Below, one piece after another: positions 54,982-63,015 of a stretch of 64,000 nt of DNA. The position numbers and the translations under genes were made by a program. Source of the stretch: Runella sp. CRIBMP. Lineage in GTDB: Bacteria > Bacteroidota > Bacteroidia > Cytophagales > Spirosomataceae. The stretch lies in contig NZ_JAAAKZ010000001.1 in assembly GCF_009905605.1 (NCBI RefSeq), positions 124,001 to 188,000 on the forward strand. The letters run 5' to 3'. How positions within the stretch are numbered: the first letter of the stretch is position 1; each line of letters begins with the position of its first letter. The notes under the pieces were generated by a model that saw only the letters and a list, made by a program, of their open reading frames with translations, was not told the DNA's origin and searched no databases.

Positions 54982-57306
54982 TTAGCGATTTATTGTTAAA
55001 AACTTCGAAAATTCCCGTCCGTCACTTAATCTTATAATATAGAAATAAGTACCAGTAGGGATATTATTTTGGGAATCAATACCCCCGTTCCAATCATTTT
55101 TATAATCTTCGTTTCGGTACACTAAGCCACCCCATCGGTTATAAACTTCCAGCAAGGCGGTCAGGCCGATTGGTTTTTTTACGACAAAAAAATCGTTGAT
55201 GCCATCTGAATTGGGCGAAAATCCTTCTGGAAAAAATAAGTCAAGTCCTGCATCTTTCAAGGTATTTAGCGCCACAACGGTAGGCACTGAATCGTCGGTT
55301 GGGTCTTCATTTTGATTAAGGTCAGGCCAATTTCCGTTGGTCGATTTGTCGTTACAAAAATTTCCATTGACATCCTGCGCCCTTGCATAAGCGGTATTGT
55401 AAAATAAACTATCTTTTGCATTGGCAGTATTGATAACGGCTTTGATGGTTACGCTATAAGTTTGTCCTGACAATAGAGAGCCTGAATCAGGGGCCAAGAG
55501 GTTGTAATGACCATTTTGCCCTGTGTAAGCGGTGTCAATGGTAAGTGCTGAAACAAAGTCAAGGGCCTTTACGATTGGTTTTCCTACAATAATTGCGCCA
55601 TTTTTGAAAACTGTATCTAAACTGTCTAAGAGTTCAATTCGCTTAAGTTCATTCTTGCCCATGTTGACAATTTGAATAGTGTACTCAATTTCAAACAATT
55701 GTGCCGAAAGTTGTGACCATCCTTTTACTAATTTATTGATGCCAATAATTTCTTTGGTTGACGATGGCTCCGCCTTAATTTCCAATTCTTTTATATCCAC
55801 ACCTGCTTTACAGGGGCCTTCGCCATCAGGGTCGTTGCTAGAAAAATGAATGGACACCTTTCCTGCCTGACGGTCTTCTGGTGACGGGGTGTAAATCACC
55901 GATAGCCCAACCATCGTATTGAAGACTCCTGTGCCGTTGGTTTTCCATTGACCATGATCAGCGATGCCTCCAATTTTGCCTTCTAGTGAATAATTGCTGG
56001 CTGTCGTCAGCTCGGCTTTGACAATCGCAGCCGTTGCAGGGTTTGTACTGCAAAGCGGCAAGGCATTTTGACAGGCATTGATTATTGTTTTAACAGGGGT
56101 TGCTTCACTGTAACAACCTTCTTTGCTTCGAGCAAACAAGTAGAAGGTGCGACTTTCGGCAATAGCTCCTACTTCTGCGACCAAAGGCGAAGTGGGAGAA
56201 TCGCCTGTATGGGCCTCATGGTAAACCCCTGTCGCTGCTTTTACTATAATAGCAGAAGATAAATCAACGGTTGTGTAAGGGCATTCATTCTTTAATTCCT
56301 GTATTGCTTGCGGTTGGGCTGGAGTGGACTCTTTGGTATATATTATAATAGGTGAAGAGAAATTGCTTTGGCAGGTGCCTTGAACACAAACGGCTGAATA
56401 GGTTGTTGTTTCGGTTGGAGAGACAGTGATGGTTTGCCCTTCCATTTTCGTGTTCCATTTGACGATTCCCGAACACCCTTCGGCCGTAATTGTGAGACTT
56501 TCACCAACGCAAACAGCACTTTTAGTGGATGTTAAGACGGGTGGTTGGGGAGGTGCAACTTGAATGGTGAGGGTACTTTTGACAGGCTCGCATCCGTCGG
56601 TTTCGCAACGGGCCCAGTATTCAGTGGTATGGTTGGGTTTGACCGTAATGGTGCTCCCCGTTTCCATTGTTGACCATTTTACTTGTCCTGCACAGTTGCC
56701 AGTGGCCGATAAAATAGTGCTTTGTCCTTCACAAATAGTAGATTGAGATGCCTTTAACCTTAAAGGTTCACCTCCCATAACCGCAATAATGATATCATCT
56801 GCAAAACAACTGACGCATCCTTCGGTACGACATGTAGCAGTGTATTTAGTAGTTGCTACTGGATAAATAATAATTTCTTTCCCCACCATCCCATTAGACC
56901 AAATCACCTCACCAGAGCATCCTTTCGTGGTTAATTTAACAGAATCGCCGAAACAGAGTTTGGTTTTTGTAGCCTCAACAACTGGAGTAGCGGGGGTGGA
57001 GACCGTAATGGCTAGCTCATTTGAGGCTTTGCTTTTACACACTCCTTTTAGACACACCGCTTGGAATGTCGTCGTTTGAGTCGGATAAACAGTGAGGGTT
57101 GCTCCCGTCTTTTTAGTTGACCATTCAACAGTTCCATCGCATCCCGTAGCCTTTAACACTACCGGTTGCCCTGCACAACTGACTTGTTTTTGACAACTGA
57201 TAGAGGGCGCGGCTAAACTATCACAGTTTTCCTGCGCGGTTGCGGAGGAGTGGTAACTAAACAGGACAGCTATTACAACCAAATATGATGCCGAGCGTAA
57301 TTTCAT
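54982..57306 (-). CDS. Type IX-secreted Ig-repeat protein with gliding-motility-associated C-terminal domain
   Basis: A 774-residue surface or secreted protein. After the signal peptide (YLVVIAVLFSYHSSATAQ) come four tandem Ig-like repeats of about 75 residues (roughly 37-335), each with a GC-G-V-W core, an I-V-P-TT-Y segment and conserved cysteines. Then follow a linker, a DUF11-type beta domain (about 530-670, ITSYTVTIKAV-like), and the C-terminal sorting domain FFPEGFSPNSDGINDFFVV...LEVYNRWGGLVYRNEDYKNDWNGG. This last block is the CHU_C/type B signal for type IX secretion, linking the protein to the SprA made from this window. It is the first gene of a leftward pair with the OmpA-domain protein. 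Confidence 0.93.
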   Translation of the reverse strand: MKLRSASYLVVIAVLFSYHSSATAQENCDSLAAPSISCQKQVSCAGQPVVLKATGCDGTVEWSTKKTGATLTVYPTQTTTFQAVCLKGVCKSKASNELAITVSTPATPVVEATKTKLCFGDSVKLTTKGCSGEVIWSNGMVGKEIIIYPVATTKYTATCRTEGCVSCFADDIIIAVMGGEPLRLKASQSTICEGQSTILSATGNCAGQVKWSTMETGSTITVKPNHTTEYWARCETDGCEPVKSTLTIQVAPPQPPVLTSTKSAVCVGESLTITAEGCSGIVKWNTKMEGQTITVSPTETTTYSAVCVQGTCQSNFSSPIIIYTKESTPAQPQAIQELKNECPYTTVDLSSAIIVKAATGVYHEAHTGDSPTSPLVAEVGAIAESRTFYLFARSKEGCYSEATPVKTIINACQNALPLCSTNPATAAIVKAELTTASNYSLEGKIGGIADHGQWKTNGTGVFNTMVGLSVIYTPSPEDRQAGKVSIHFSSNDPDGEGPCKAGVDIKELEIKAEPSSTKEIIGINKLVKGWSQLSAQLFEIEYTIQIVNMGKNELKRIELLDSLDTVFKNGAIIVGKPIVKALDFVSALTIDTAYTGQNGHYNLLAPDSGSLLSGQTYSVTIKAVINTANAKDSLFYNTAYARAQDVNGNFCNDKSTNGNWPDLNQNEDPTDDSVPTVVALNTLKDAGLDLFFPEGFSPNSDGINDFFVVKKPIGLTALLEVYNRWGGLVYRNEDYKNDWNGGIDSQNNIPTGTYFYIIRLSDGREFSKFLTINR

Positions 57307-57455
57307 ACATTGATTTTTAGACTCAATCTAGCAATTATATTTTTTCTATAATTGAGGTCACTTACCTTCGTGTAAACATTAGTTTAAACTTAAATCATAA
57401 ATCGTGCCAATAGTACTTTCATAATTGCGTTAAAACCCTTACTATTTACGGAAAC

Positions 57456-58283
57456 ATGAACCATTTTCAAGGAAAAACGGCCTTTATTACGGGCGCCAGC
57501 CGAGGTATTGGATTAGCAATTGGACTGCGTTTGGCGCAGGAGGGAGCCAATGTCGTCATTGCGGCCAAAACGACCGAACCCCACCCCAAGTTGCCTGGGA
57601 CCATCTACACGGCTGCGGCGGAAATTGAGGCTGCCGGCGGCAAAGCCTTGCCCTTAATCGTGGATGTTCGAGAAGAGCAACAGGTATATGACGCAGTGGA
57701 AGAAGCTGTAAAGGTTTTTGGCGGAATTGATATTTTAGTCAATAACGCCAGCGCTATTCAGTTGACTCCCACCCTAATGACTGATATGAAGCGTTATGAT
57801 TTAATGCATCAAATCAACACCCGAGGCACATTTCTTACGAGCAAAGCCTGTTTGCCCTATCTACTCAAAGCAGACAATCCCCATGTATTGAACCTGTCGC
57901 CGCCGCTCAATATGGAGGCTCGTTGGTTTGCTCCTCATGTAGCCTATACCATGGCCAAATTCGGTATGAGCATGTGTGTCTTGGGGATGGCGGCAGAGTT
58001 TCGAAAACAAGGCGTGGCTTTCAATGCATTGTGGCCCAAAACCGCCATCGCAACGGCCGCAGTTCGGAATCTTTTGGGCGGAGAACAGTCCATTCAAAGA
58101 TGCCGGAAACCAGAAATTATGGCTGATGCAGCCCATGCAATTTTGAGCAAACACAGCCGCGAGTGTACAGGCAATTTTTTCATTGATGAAGAAGTTTTGC
58201 GTGAAAGTGGAATCACAAATTTCGACATGTACAAGTACACAGAAGTGAATGACAGCGAACTGTTGCCAGATTTTTTTATTTAA
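57456..58283 (+). CDS. HSDL2-like short-chain dehydrogenase
   Basis: A 275-residue NAD(P)-dependent oxidoreductase. The cofactor motif GASRGIG is at residues 13-19, NNAS at 96-99, and the catalytic Tyr164-Lys168 in YTMAKFG with Ser148 in NLSPPL. The blocks LNLSPPLNMEARWF, HVAYTMAKFGMSMCVLGMA and FNALWPKTAIATAAVRNLLGG closely follow the HSDL2 subgroup, whose animal members are peroxisomal lipid-linked enzymes; unlike them it has no C-terminal SCP2 lipid-binding domain. Substrate unknown. Single gene. Confidence 0.92.
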   Translation: MNHFQGKTAFITGASRGIGLAIGLRLAQEGANVVIAAKTTEPHPKLPGTIYTAAAEIEAAGGKALPLIVDVREEQQVYDAVEEAVKVFGGIDILVNNASAIQLTPTLMTDMKRYDLMHQINTRGTFLTSKACLPYLLKADNPHVLNLSPPLNMEARWFAPHVAYTMAKFGMSMCVLGMAAEFRKQGVAFNALWPKTAIATAAVRNLLGGEQSIQRCRKPEIMADAAHAILSKHSRECTGNFFIDEEVLRESGITNFDMYKYTEVNDSELLPDFFI

Positions 58284-58300
58284 TTTCAACTAGCAAAATC

Positions 58301-58332
58301 TCCTTTTGGGTTCGGCCCTCAAAGGAATTTTT
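58301..58332 (+). terminator. Terminator after the HSDL2-like gene
   Basis: TCCTTT pairs with AAAGGA and GGG with CCC around TTCGG with a small internal loop; ATTTTT follows. Confidence 0.65.
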
Positions 58333-58399
58333 CTGGTTTTTTTGGTGAGGAAGGAAATTTATATAGAGTAAAATATGATTTCCAATTACTTTGGAATAA

Positions 58400-58555
58400 G
58401 CTTTTGAAATTGTACCTGATATTATTGTCAAACTAAGTATTTTGCTTGATAATACAGCAGTTACGTTGGAGGAGGCAATTGGTAAAACGTACTTAGAAAG
58501 ATGAAATCTTTTGTATAATGGATGGTTGAAAGAGAAAGATTTTAAAAAAGTTTAA
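58400..58555 (+). pseudogene. Possible gene remnant
   Basis: One frame reads 34 codons, AFEIVPDIIVKLSILLDN then TAVTLEEAIGKTYLER, a TGA, and in the same frame 16 more codons, NLLYNGWLKEKDFKKV, to a TAA. The composition is protein-like, with a stop in the middle, but it is short and A+T-rich DNA can do this by chance. Confidence 0.2.
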
Positions 58556-58571
58556 AAAAACTAACCATCAG

Positions 58572-58606
58572 ATTGACAGTTTTTTTTCTGAAATCTTATA
58601 GCTTTG
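58572..58606 (+). promoter_or_regulatory. Promoter of the exbB operon
   Basis: ATTG (58572-58575) as a weak -33 box, 23 bp, and TAGCTTTG (58599-58606) as -7 box matching TAnnTTTG. The leader to the exbB ATG is about 135 bases. Confidence 0.45.
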
Positions 58607-58745
58607 TACCGCATTTTTTATAAGTATTTTAAGAAATCACCAACAAAAATTTTCTTGGTTAAAGCATTAACCGTTTAAAATTTTCGTTTTCTTTACAGCG
58701 CAAACACTTAAACTATTTTTCAATTAAACCCTAAAAGTAAGTCTG

Positions 58746-59579
58746 ATGGAAAAGAAGGCTACATCTCCCGCACCGGCCAAGGCGGCCGCTCCCAAAAAAT
58801 CAGCTGGTGGTCTTAACCCCATTCTGGTCATTCCTGTATTGTTGGTTATCGCTTACCTCGTTTATCAGTATATCTGCGGTGACCCTAGTCACTTTGTAGA
58901 TGGAGACCACGAAAAAGGACCAAAATCTGGCGATTATTTCGGTATCGTTTATGAAGGGGGACCTATCGTACCATTGTTGTTTACCTGTTTCTTAACGGTA
59001 TTAGTTTTCTCAATTGAGCGTTTCTTTATTCTTGGCCGTGCCAATGGTTCAGGTTCAATTGATGAGTTTGTTCGCAAAGTGAAAAGCCTTCTTGACAAAA
59101 ATGAAATTGAAGCGGCTATCAAAGAGTGTGACAAGCAAAAAGGTTCAGTTGGTAACGTTGTAAAAACAGCGCTTCACAAGTTCATTGAACTTCGTACAGA
59201 AACCGAACTGACAAAAGATCAAAAATTGGCGGCTCTTCAGAAAGAAGTTGAAGAAGCAACCAGCCTTGAGTTGCCTATGCTTGAGAAAAACTTGACCATT
59301 ATCGCAACCTTGGCGTCTGTTTCTACCTTGACGGCTCTTCTTGGAACGGTATTGGGTATGATTCGTGCGTTTGCCGCTATGGGTAACACTGGTGCTCCTG
59401 ATACTGGTGCTCTTGCAACAGGTATCTCGGAAGCACTTGTAAACACGGCTCTCGGTATCGGTACTGCGGCTATTGCTACAATCATGTACAGCTACTTTAC
59501 AAGCCGTATTGATACGTTGACTTACAAAATTGACGAAATCGGTTTGAGCATCCAGCAAAATTTCTCAGCTCATAACTAA
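58746..59579 (+). CDS. exbB: MotA/TolQ/ExbB proton channel protein
   Basis: A 277-residue inner-membrane protein that, with ExbD, uses the proton gradient to energise TonB. It has an alanine/lysine/proline-rich cytoplasmic start (SPAPAKAAAPKKSA), a first helix NPILVIPVLLVIAYLVYQYI, an insert of about 35 residues, a second helix PIVPLLFTCFLTVLVFSIERFF, and the channel pair TIIATLASVSTLTALLGTVLGMI and GISEALVNTALGIGTAAIATIMY. Four predicted helices instead of three is common in Bacteroidota ExbB. First gene of the Ton cluster. Confidence 0.93.
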   Translation: MEKKATSPAPAKAAAPKKSAGGLNPILVIPVLLVIAYLVYQYICGDPSHFVDGDHEKGPKSGDYFGIVYEGGPIVPLLFTCFLTVLVFSIERFFILGRANGSGSIDEFVRKVKSLLDKNEIEAAIKECDKQKGSVGNVVKTALHKFIELRTETELTKDQKLAALQKEVEEATSLELPMLEKNLTIIATLASVSTLTALLGTVLGMIRAFAAMGNTGAPDTGALATGISEALVNTALGIGTAAIATIMYSYFTSRIDTLTYKIDEIGLSIQQNFSAHN

Positions 59580-59625
59580 GAGTTGGCAGGGTAAATGTTA
59601 TATATAGAAAAATTATATATAAATA

Positions 59626-59657
59626 TTTGCTTTGTATTTGTTCGTGTTCTACATTTG
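59626..59657 (+). promoter_or_regulatory. Internal promoter before the first exbD
   Basis: TTTG (59626-59629), a 20-bp spacer and TACATTTG (59650-59657) form the best full match to the Bacteroidota promoter in this window. It lies in the 104-bp gap between exbB and exbD, 27 bp before the ATG, so exbD-exbD-tonB could be expressed apart from exbB. Confidence 0.6.
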
Positions 59658-59683
59658 TATTGTCAATTTAAAACGAAAGTAAT

Positions 59684-60310
59684 ATGCCTGCTCTAAAACC
59701 CAAGCGGAATTATCCGATGATGGACATGACGGCGATGTGTGACGTAGCCTTTCTGCTGCTGACCTTCTTTATCTTGACGGCTCAGTTCAAAGCACAAGAT
59801 GCGGCAACCATCGAAACGCCCTCGTCTATATCGGCTATAAAAGTTCCCGATAAGGACATTATGATTATTAGCATAGGCAAAGACGGAAAAGTTTATTTTG
59901 GAGTGGATAATCAGCAAACGCGCCTTGCTATGCTCGATAATATCACCCAAACGGAAGGAGTACAATTTACTGACAAACAGAAAAAAGTATTTTCTCTTCA
60001 AGCTAACTTTGGTGTTCCAATCCGCTCTTTACCTCAGTGGCTTAACGTAGGGGTGACTAATCCTGATAAAATGAAGGATGTGCCACAACCTGGTATTCCA
60101 ACGGACTCAACCGCACAAAACGAGTTGGCTAAGTGGATTTATCAGGCACGCCGTGCCAATCCCCAACTTCGTATCGCTATCAAAGGTGATAACGTTTCTA
60201 AGTTTGCTGTATTTAAAGATGTAATGGGCTCACTACAAGCACAAAACATCAACAAGTTTAACTTGATTACAGGAACTGAGGCCCCCCCCGCTGGCTGGAA
60301 AGCAGAATAA
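59684..60310 (+). CDS. exbD: Biopolymer transporter ExbD (first copy)
   Basis: A 208-residue protein with one membrane helix near the N-terminus and a periplasmic domain. The key proton-path aspartate is Asp20 in MTAMCDVAFLLLTFFILTAQ. The periplasmic part is longer than in classical ExbD (about 140 residues) and contains an insert (PQWLNVGVTNPDKMKDVPQP) before the closing RANPQLRIAIKGDNVSKFAVFKDVMGSL. It works with ExbB and the second ExbD encoded next. Confidence 0.93.
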   Translation: MPALKPKRNYPMMDMTAMCDVAFLLLTFFILTAQFKAQDAATIETPSSISAIKVPDKDIMIISIGKDGKVYFGVDNQQTRLAMLDNITQTEGVQFTDKQKKVFSLQANFGVPIRSLPQWLNVGVTNPDKMKDVPQPGIPTDSTAQNELAKWIYQARRANPQLRIAIKGDNVSKFAVFKDVMGSLQAQNINKFNLITGTEAPPAGWKAE

Positions 60311-60343
60311 TTAACCAAACCACTATTAAAACTCTTTTAAGAA

Positions 60344-60913
60344 ATGGCAGATATAGCACAAGGTGGTGGTGGCGGACACGGTGATAAGAAAGTCCGCAGT
60401 AAAAAAGCCTCTACACGCGTAGATATGACCCCGATGGTGGACTTGGGCTTCCTGCTCATTACGTTCTTCATCTTGGCTACTACGCTCAGCAAGCCTTCTT
60501 CGATGTCATTGGCGGTGCCCGATAAGCAAAACAAAGACACTCCTCAAGAAACGGAGCCTCTAAAAGCTTCCAAAGTATTGACTTTGTTTTTGGGGAAAGA
60601 CAATACCGTATGGGCACTTGATCGGATTGCGGCTGACGACGACAAAGCCAAAACTGATTTGAAGAAAGTCTCTTTCGGTCCTGATTTGCGCACGTTGATT
60701 TTTCAATCACAGGCACAGGTAGATCGTGAACACGGAAAAGATGATAAAGGCTTAAGTCAATTTGTAGTCGTTATTAAGCCTTTAAAGAGTAGTACCTACA
60801 AAAATATGGTAGACGCTCTGGATGAGATGGCGGTAACTAGAAGTAAACGTTACGCCCTCGTAGATGCACTTACGACCGCTGAGAAAGAACTTTTAGGCGA
60901 TAAAGTAGAATAA
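60344..60913 (+). CDS. exbD: Biopolymer transporter ExbD (second copy)
   Basis: A 189-residue paralogue of the preceding gene. It has a glycine-rich, basic cytoplasmic lead (QGGGGGHGDKKVRSKKAS) and the membrane helix VDMTPMVDLGFLLITFFILA, with the functional Asp33. The periplasmic part (KVLTLFLGKDNTVWALDRI ... FVVVIKPLKSSTYKNMVDAL) differs clearly from the first copy, so two distinct ExbD proteins may form the heterodimer in the ExbB channel. It starts 33 bp after the first copy. Confidence 0.93.
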   Translation: MADIAQGGGGGHGDKKVRSKKASTRVDMTPMVDLGFLLITFFILATTLSKPSSMSLAVPDKQNKDTPQETEPLKASKVLTLFLGKDNTVWALDRIAADDDKAKTDLKKVSFGPDLRTLIFQSQAQVDREHGKDDKGLSQFVVVIKPLKSSTYKNMVDALDEMAVTRSKRYALVDALTTAEKELLGDKVE

Positions 60914-60949
60914 TTGTATCTTATTTTATTAAAAAAATAACCAAACGCA

Positions 60950-61777
60950 ATGGCTGAAAATAAAGCATCCGCGGCAACTCTCGACGATATTATCTTCGAG
61001 AACCGCAATAAAGCGTATGGTGCGTATGACCTGAGAAAAGTATACCGTCCAACGCTGACCAAATCCATGTTTATTGGTATCGGTCTGTTTGTACTGGCGA
61101 TGCTTTCTCCGGCCCTCATCAGTCTGATTCCGCAGAAAGAAGAAGAACAATTCATGTCGGAAATTGACTTGATGAAGATTCCGCCACCGCCAATCGACCC
61201 CAACGAGCCACCTCCGCCGCCACCTCCGCCAATTGAGGTGCCCAAAGTGGCTACCATCAAATTTCTTCCTCCTGAAGTGAAGAAAGATGAAGAAGTACCA
61301 GAAGAAACGCCACCACCAGTGGTGGAAGAACTTGAAAAAGCAGTAGTTGCTGACAAAACACAGGAAGGTGATGAGAATGCCCAAGAAGCAATTATCGCCC
61401 CTGAAGAAACCGCTCCTGTAAAAGAAGAGGTAAAAGTTGTGGAAGCCGCTCCTGTTGAAGAACAAGTTTTCCAAGTCGTAGAGCAAAACCCAGAATTCCC
61501 AGGTGGGATGGCTGCATTAGGGCAGTATTTGCAGAAAACGCTCAAATACCCTGCTGCTGCTTCCCGTGCCAACGTATCTGGAAGAGTATTTTTAACATTC
61601 GTTGTAAATACGGATGGTAGTATTCAGGATATTGCAGTACTCAAAGGTTTGGGATTCGGTTGCGACGAAGAAGCTATGCGAGTTGTAAAAGGTATGCCTA
61701 AATGGAAGCCAGGAAAACAATCTGGCCGTAACGTGCGGGTAAAATACAACTTACCAATCAGTTTTGTATTGGAATAA
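60950..61777 (+). CDS. tonB: Energy transducer TonB
   Basis: A 275-residue protein joining the ExbB/ExbD motor to outer-membrane receptors. It opens with the Bacteroidota pattern LDDIIFENRNKAYGAYDLRK, then a membrane helix at about 38-61 (MFIGIGLFVLAMLSPALISL), a proline stretch (PPPPIDPNEPPPPPPPPIEV), a Glu/Val-rich periplasmic spacer, and the C-terminal TonB domain from about residue 180 (FPGGMAALGQYLQKTLKYP ... GRVFLTFVVNTDGSIQDIAV). It starts 36 bp after the second exbD. Confidence 0.95.
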   Translation: MAENKASAATLDDIIFENRNKAYGAYDLRKVYRPTLTKSMFIGIGLFVLAMLSPALISLIPQKEEEQFMSEIDLMKIPPPPIDPNEPPPPPPPPIEVPKVATIKFLPPEVKKDEEVPEETPPPVVEELEKAVVADKTQEGDENAQEAIIAPEETAPVKEEVKVVEAAPVEEQVFQVVEQNPEFPGGMAALGQYLQKTLKYPAAASRANVSGRVFLTFVVNTDGSIQDIAVLKGLGFGCDEEAMRVVKGMPKWKPGKQSGRNVRVKYNLPISFVLE

Positions 61778-61782
61778 GTAGC

Positions 61783-62001
61783 ATGAAGCGTAAACCATTT
61801 TACCGGCAACTTTCGTCGATGCTTTCGATGAGTATAGGGCTGGCATATTTCGGAGGAGGCCTCTTTTTGGTGGCCTCCTCTGCTACTTTTGGGATGTTAC
61901 CTTCCGGATTAATCAGGTACCTATTTGGGGGAATGCTGGTTGTGTATGGTGGATATCGATTTTATCGTGGATATGTTCAGTACCAAAATGAAGATGTTTA
62001 G
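61783..62001 (+). CDS. Small two-helix membrane protein
   Basis: A 72-residue protein with two likely helices (MSIGLAYFGGGLFLVASS and LIRYLFGGMLVVYGGYRFY) and basic ends. It begins 5 bp after the tonB stop, and the next gene starts inside it, so it belongs to the Ton operon. I know no function. The coding DNA contains a GC-rich hairpin (61853-61880). Confidence 0.8.
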   Translation: MKRKPFYRQLSSMLSMSIGLAYFGGGLFLVASSATFGMLPSGLIRYLFGGMLVVYGGYRFYRGYVQYQNEDV

Positions 62002-62917
62002 AGCCTCATTATTTATACTTTCTGTACTTTGGGCAGTTTCCTGCAAGAGGCCAGAAGATTCAACGTCTCACGGCCGGGTTACTATTACTGCGGATGAGTC
62101 TCTCCAACCCATGCTTGATCAGGTGTATCAGGCTTATGAGCATACCTTTCCAGAAACGCATTTTGATGTTCGGTATCTCCCTGAACATCAAGCGGCTGCT
62201 TTTATGTTGAAAGACAGCGCTCGTCTGGCATTTGTGACCCGTGAGTTCACGTCCGAAGAACAGAAAGTTTTTAAGTCTAAAGGAATAAAATACAATCCTC
62301 AACACATTGCCACGGATGGGGTGGCTTTGTTAATAAATCGTTCTAATCCCGATACACTGATTACGCTAGAGCAAATATCAGGGGTATTTAAAGGAACAAT
62401 CAAAACATGGGGGCAGCTTGGAAGGGCTAATCATGCAGAGGATATTGTTCTGGTATTTGACAATGCCAATTCGAGTAACCTTAATTTTATCATGAAAAAA
62501 TTTGGCCTGTCGGATGTGAAAGGACTTAATATTTTTTCGGCAGGTTCCAACAAAAAAGTCATAGAATATGTAAAGCAACACCCCAATGCTTTAGGGTTTA
62601 TTGGGGTAAGTTGGATAAGTGATGGAGAGGCGCCACTTACGGCCGAACTTTCTCAAGGGCTGCGCGTAATGGGAGTAGCTGAGAAACCAAATCCTGCCAA
62701 AGAAGATTATTATCAGCCTTTTCAGGATGATTTAAAGTGGAGAAGATACCCGCTGCATCGGAAAGTGTACGTTATAAGTCGTGAGATGCACTCGGGCTTA
62801 GGCAGTGGATTGGTCAATTATATTATGCGGGATGTGGGGAGTTTAGTTATTGAAAAGTGCGGTCTGTGGCCGGCAAAACCATTTAATCGGGAAGTAATTT
62901 TAAAGAAAGAAATATAA
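61988..62917 (+). CDS. PstS-like substrate-binding lipoprotein in the Ton cluster
   Basis: A 309-residue lipoprotein; the signal peptide MKMFRASLFILSVLWAVSCK has its lipid cysteine at residue 19. The rest follows the phosphate-binding-protein (PstS, periplasmic binding family) fold: VTITADESLQPMLDQVYQAY, LAFVTREFTSEEQKVF, IATDGVALLINRSNPDTLITLEQISGVFKG, and LGFIGVSWISDGEA. No ABC-transporter partner genes are near. It overlaps the 72-residue gene by 14 bp. Its place behind tonB suggests a role linked to outer-membrane uptake rather than a normal ABC importer (inference). Confidence 0.88.
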   Translation: MKMFRASLFILSVLWAVSCKRPEDSTSHGRVTITADESLQPMLDQVYQAYEHTFPETHFDVRYLPEHQAAAFMLKDSARLAFVTREFTSEEQKVFKSKGIKYNPQHIATDGVALLINRSNPDTLITLEQISGVFKGTIKTWGQLGRANHAEDIVLVFDNANSSNLNFIMKKFGLSDVKGLNIFSAGSNKKVIEYVKQHPNALGFIGVSWISDGEAPLTAELSQGLRVMGVAEKPNPAKEDYYQPFQDDLKWRRYPLHRKVYVISREMHSGLGSGLVNYIMRDVGSLVIEKCGLWPAKPFNREVILKKEI

Positions 62918-62921
62918 AATT

Positions 62922-62951
62922 TTTCGGTTATCTAACAATTTCATAGTTTTG
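62922..62951 (+). promoter_or_regulatory. Candidate promoter of the TPR protein gene
   Basis: TAGTTTTG (62944-62951) fits the -7 box; TTTC (62922-62925) lies 18 bp upstream as a weak -33. The leader to the ATG at 63016 is about 60 bases. Confidence 0.4.
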
Positions 62952-63015
62952 TTACCCGTTGTTTGAGTCATTTAAACTTTTTTTTATATCACCTCCATTT
63001 TCAACCTACTGAAAG

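Larger units (their letters stand above)
58284..58745. other. 462-bp A+T-rich intergenic region
   Basis: It contains a terminator at the left end, a possible eroded reading frame at 58400-58555, the exbB promoter at 58572-58606 and a leader of about 135 bases before exbB. I see no intact gene in it. Confidence 0.5.

Noticed and set aside
60850-61572. Serine/glycine-rich open frame opposite tonB
   Set aside because: It is the complement of the proline- and glutamate-rich TonB coding sequence; its composition follows from that.
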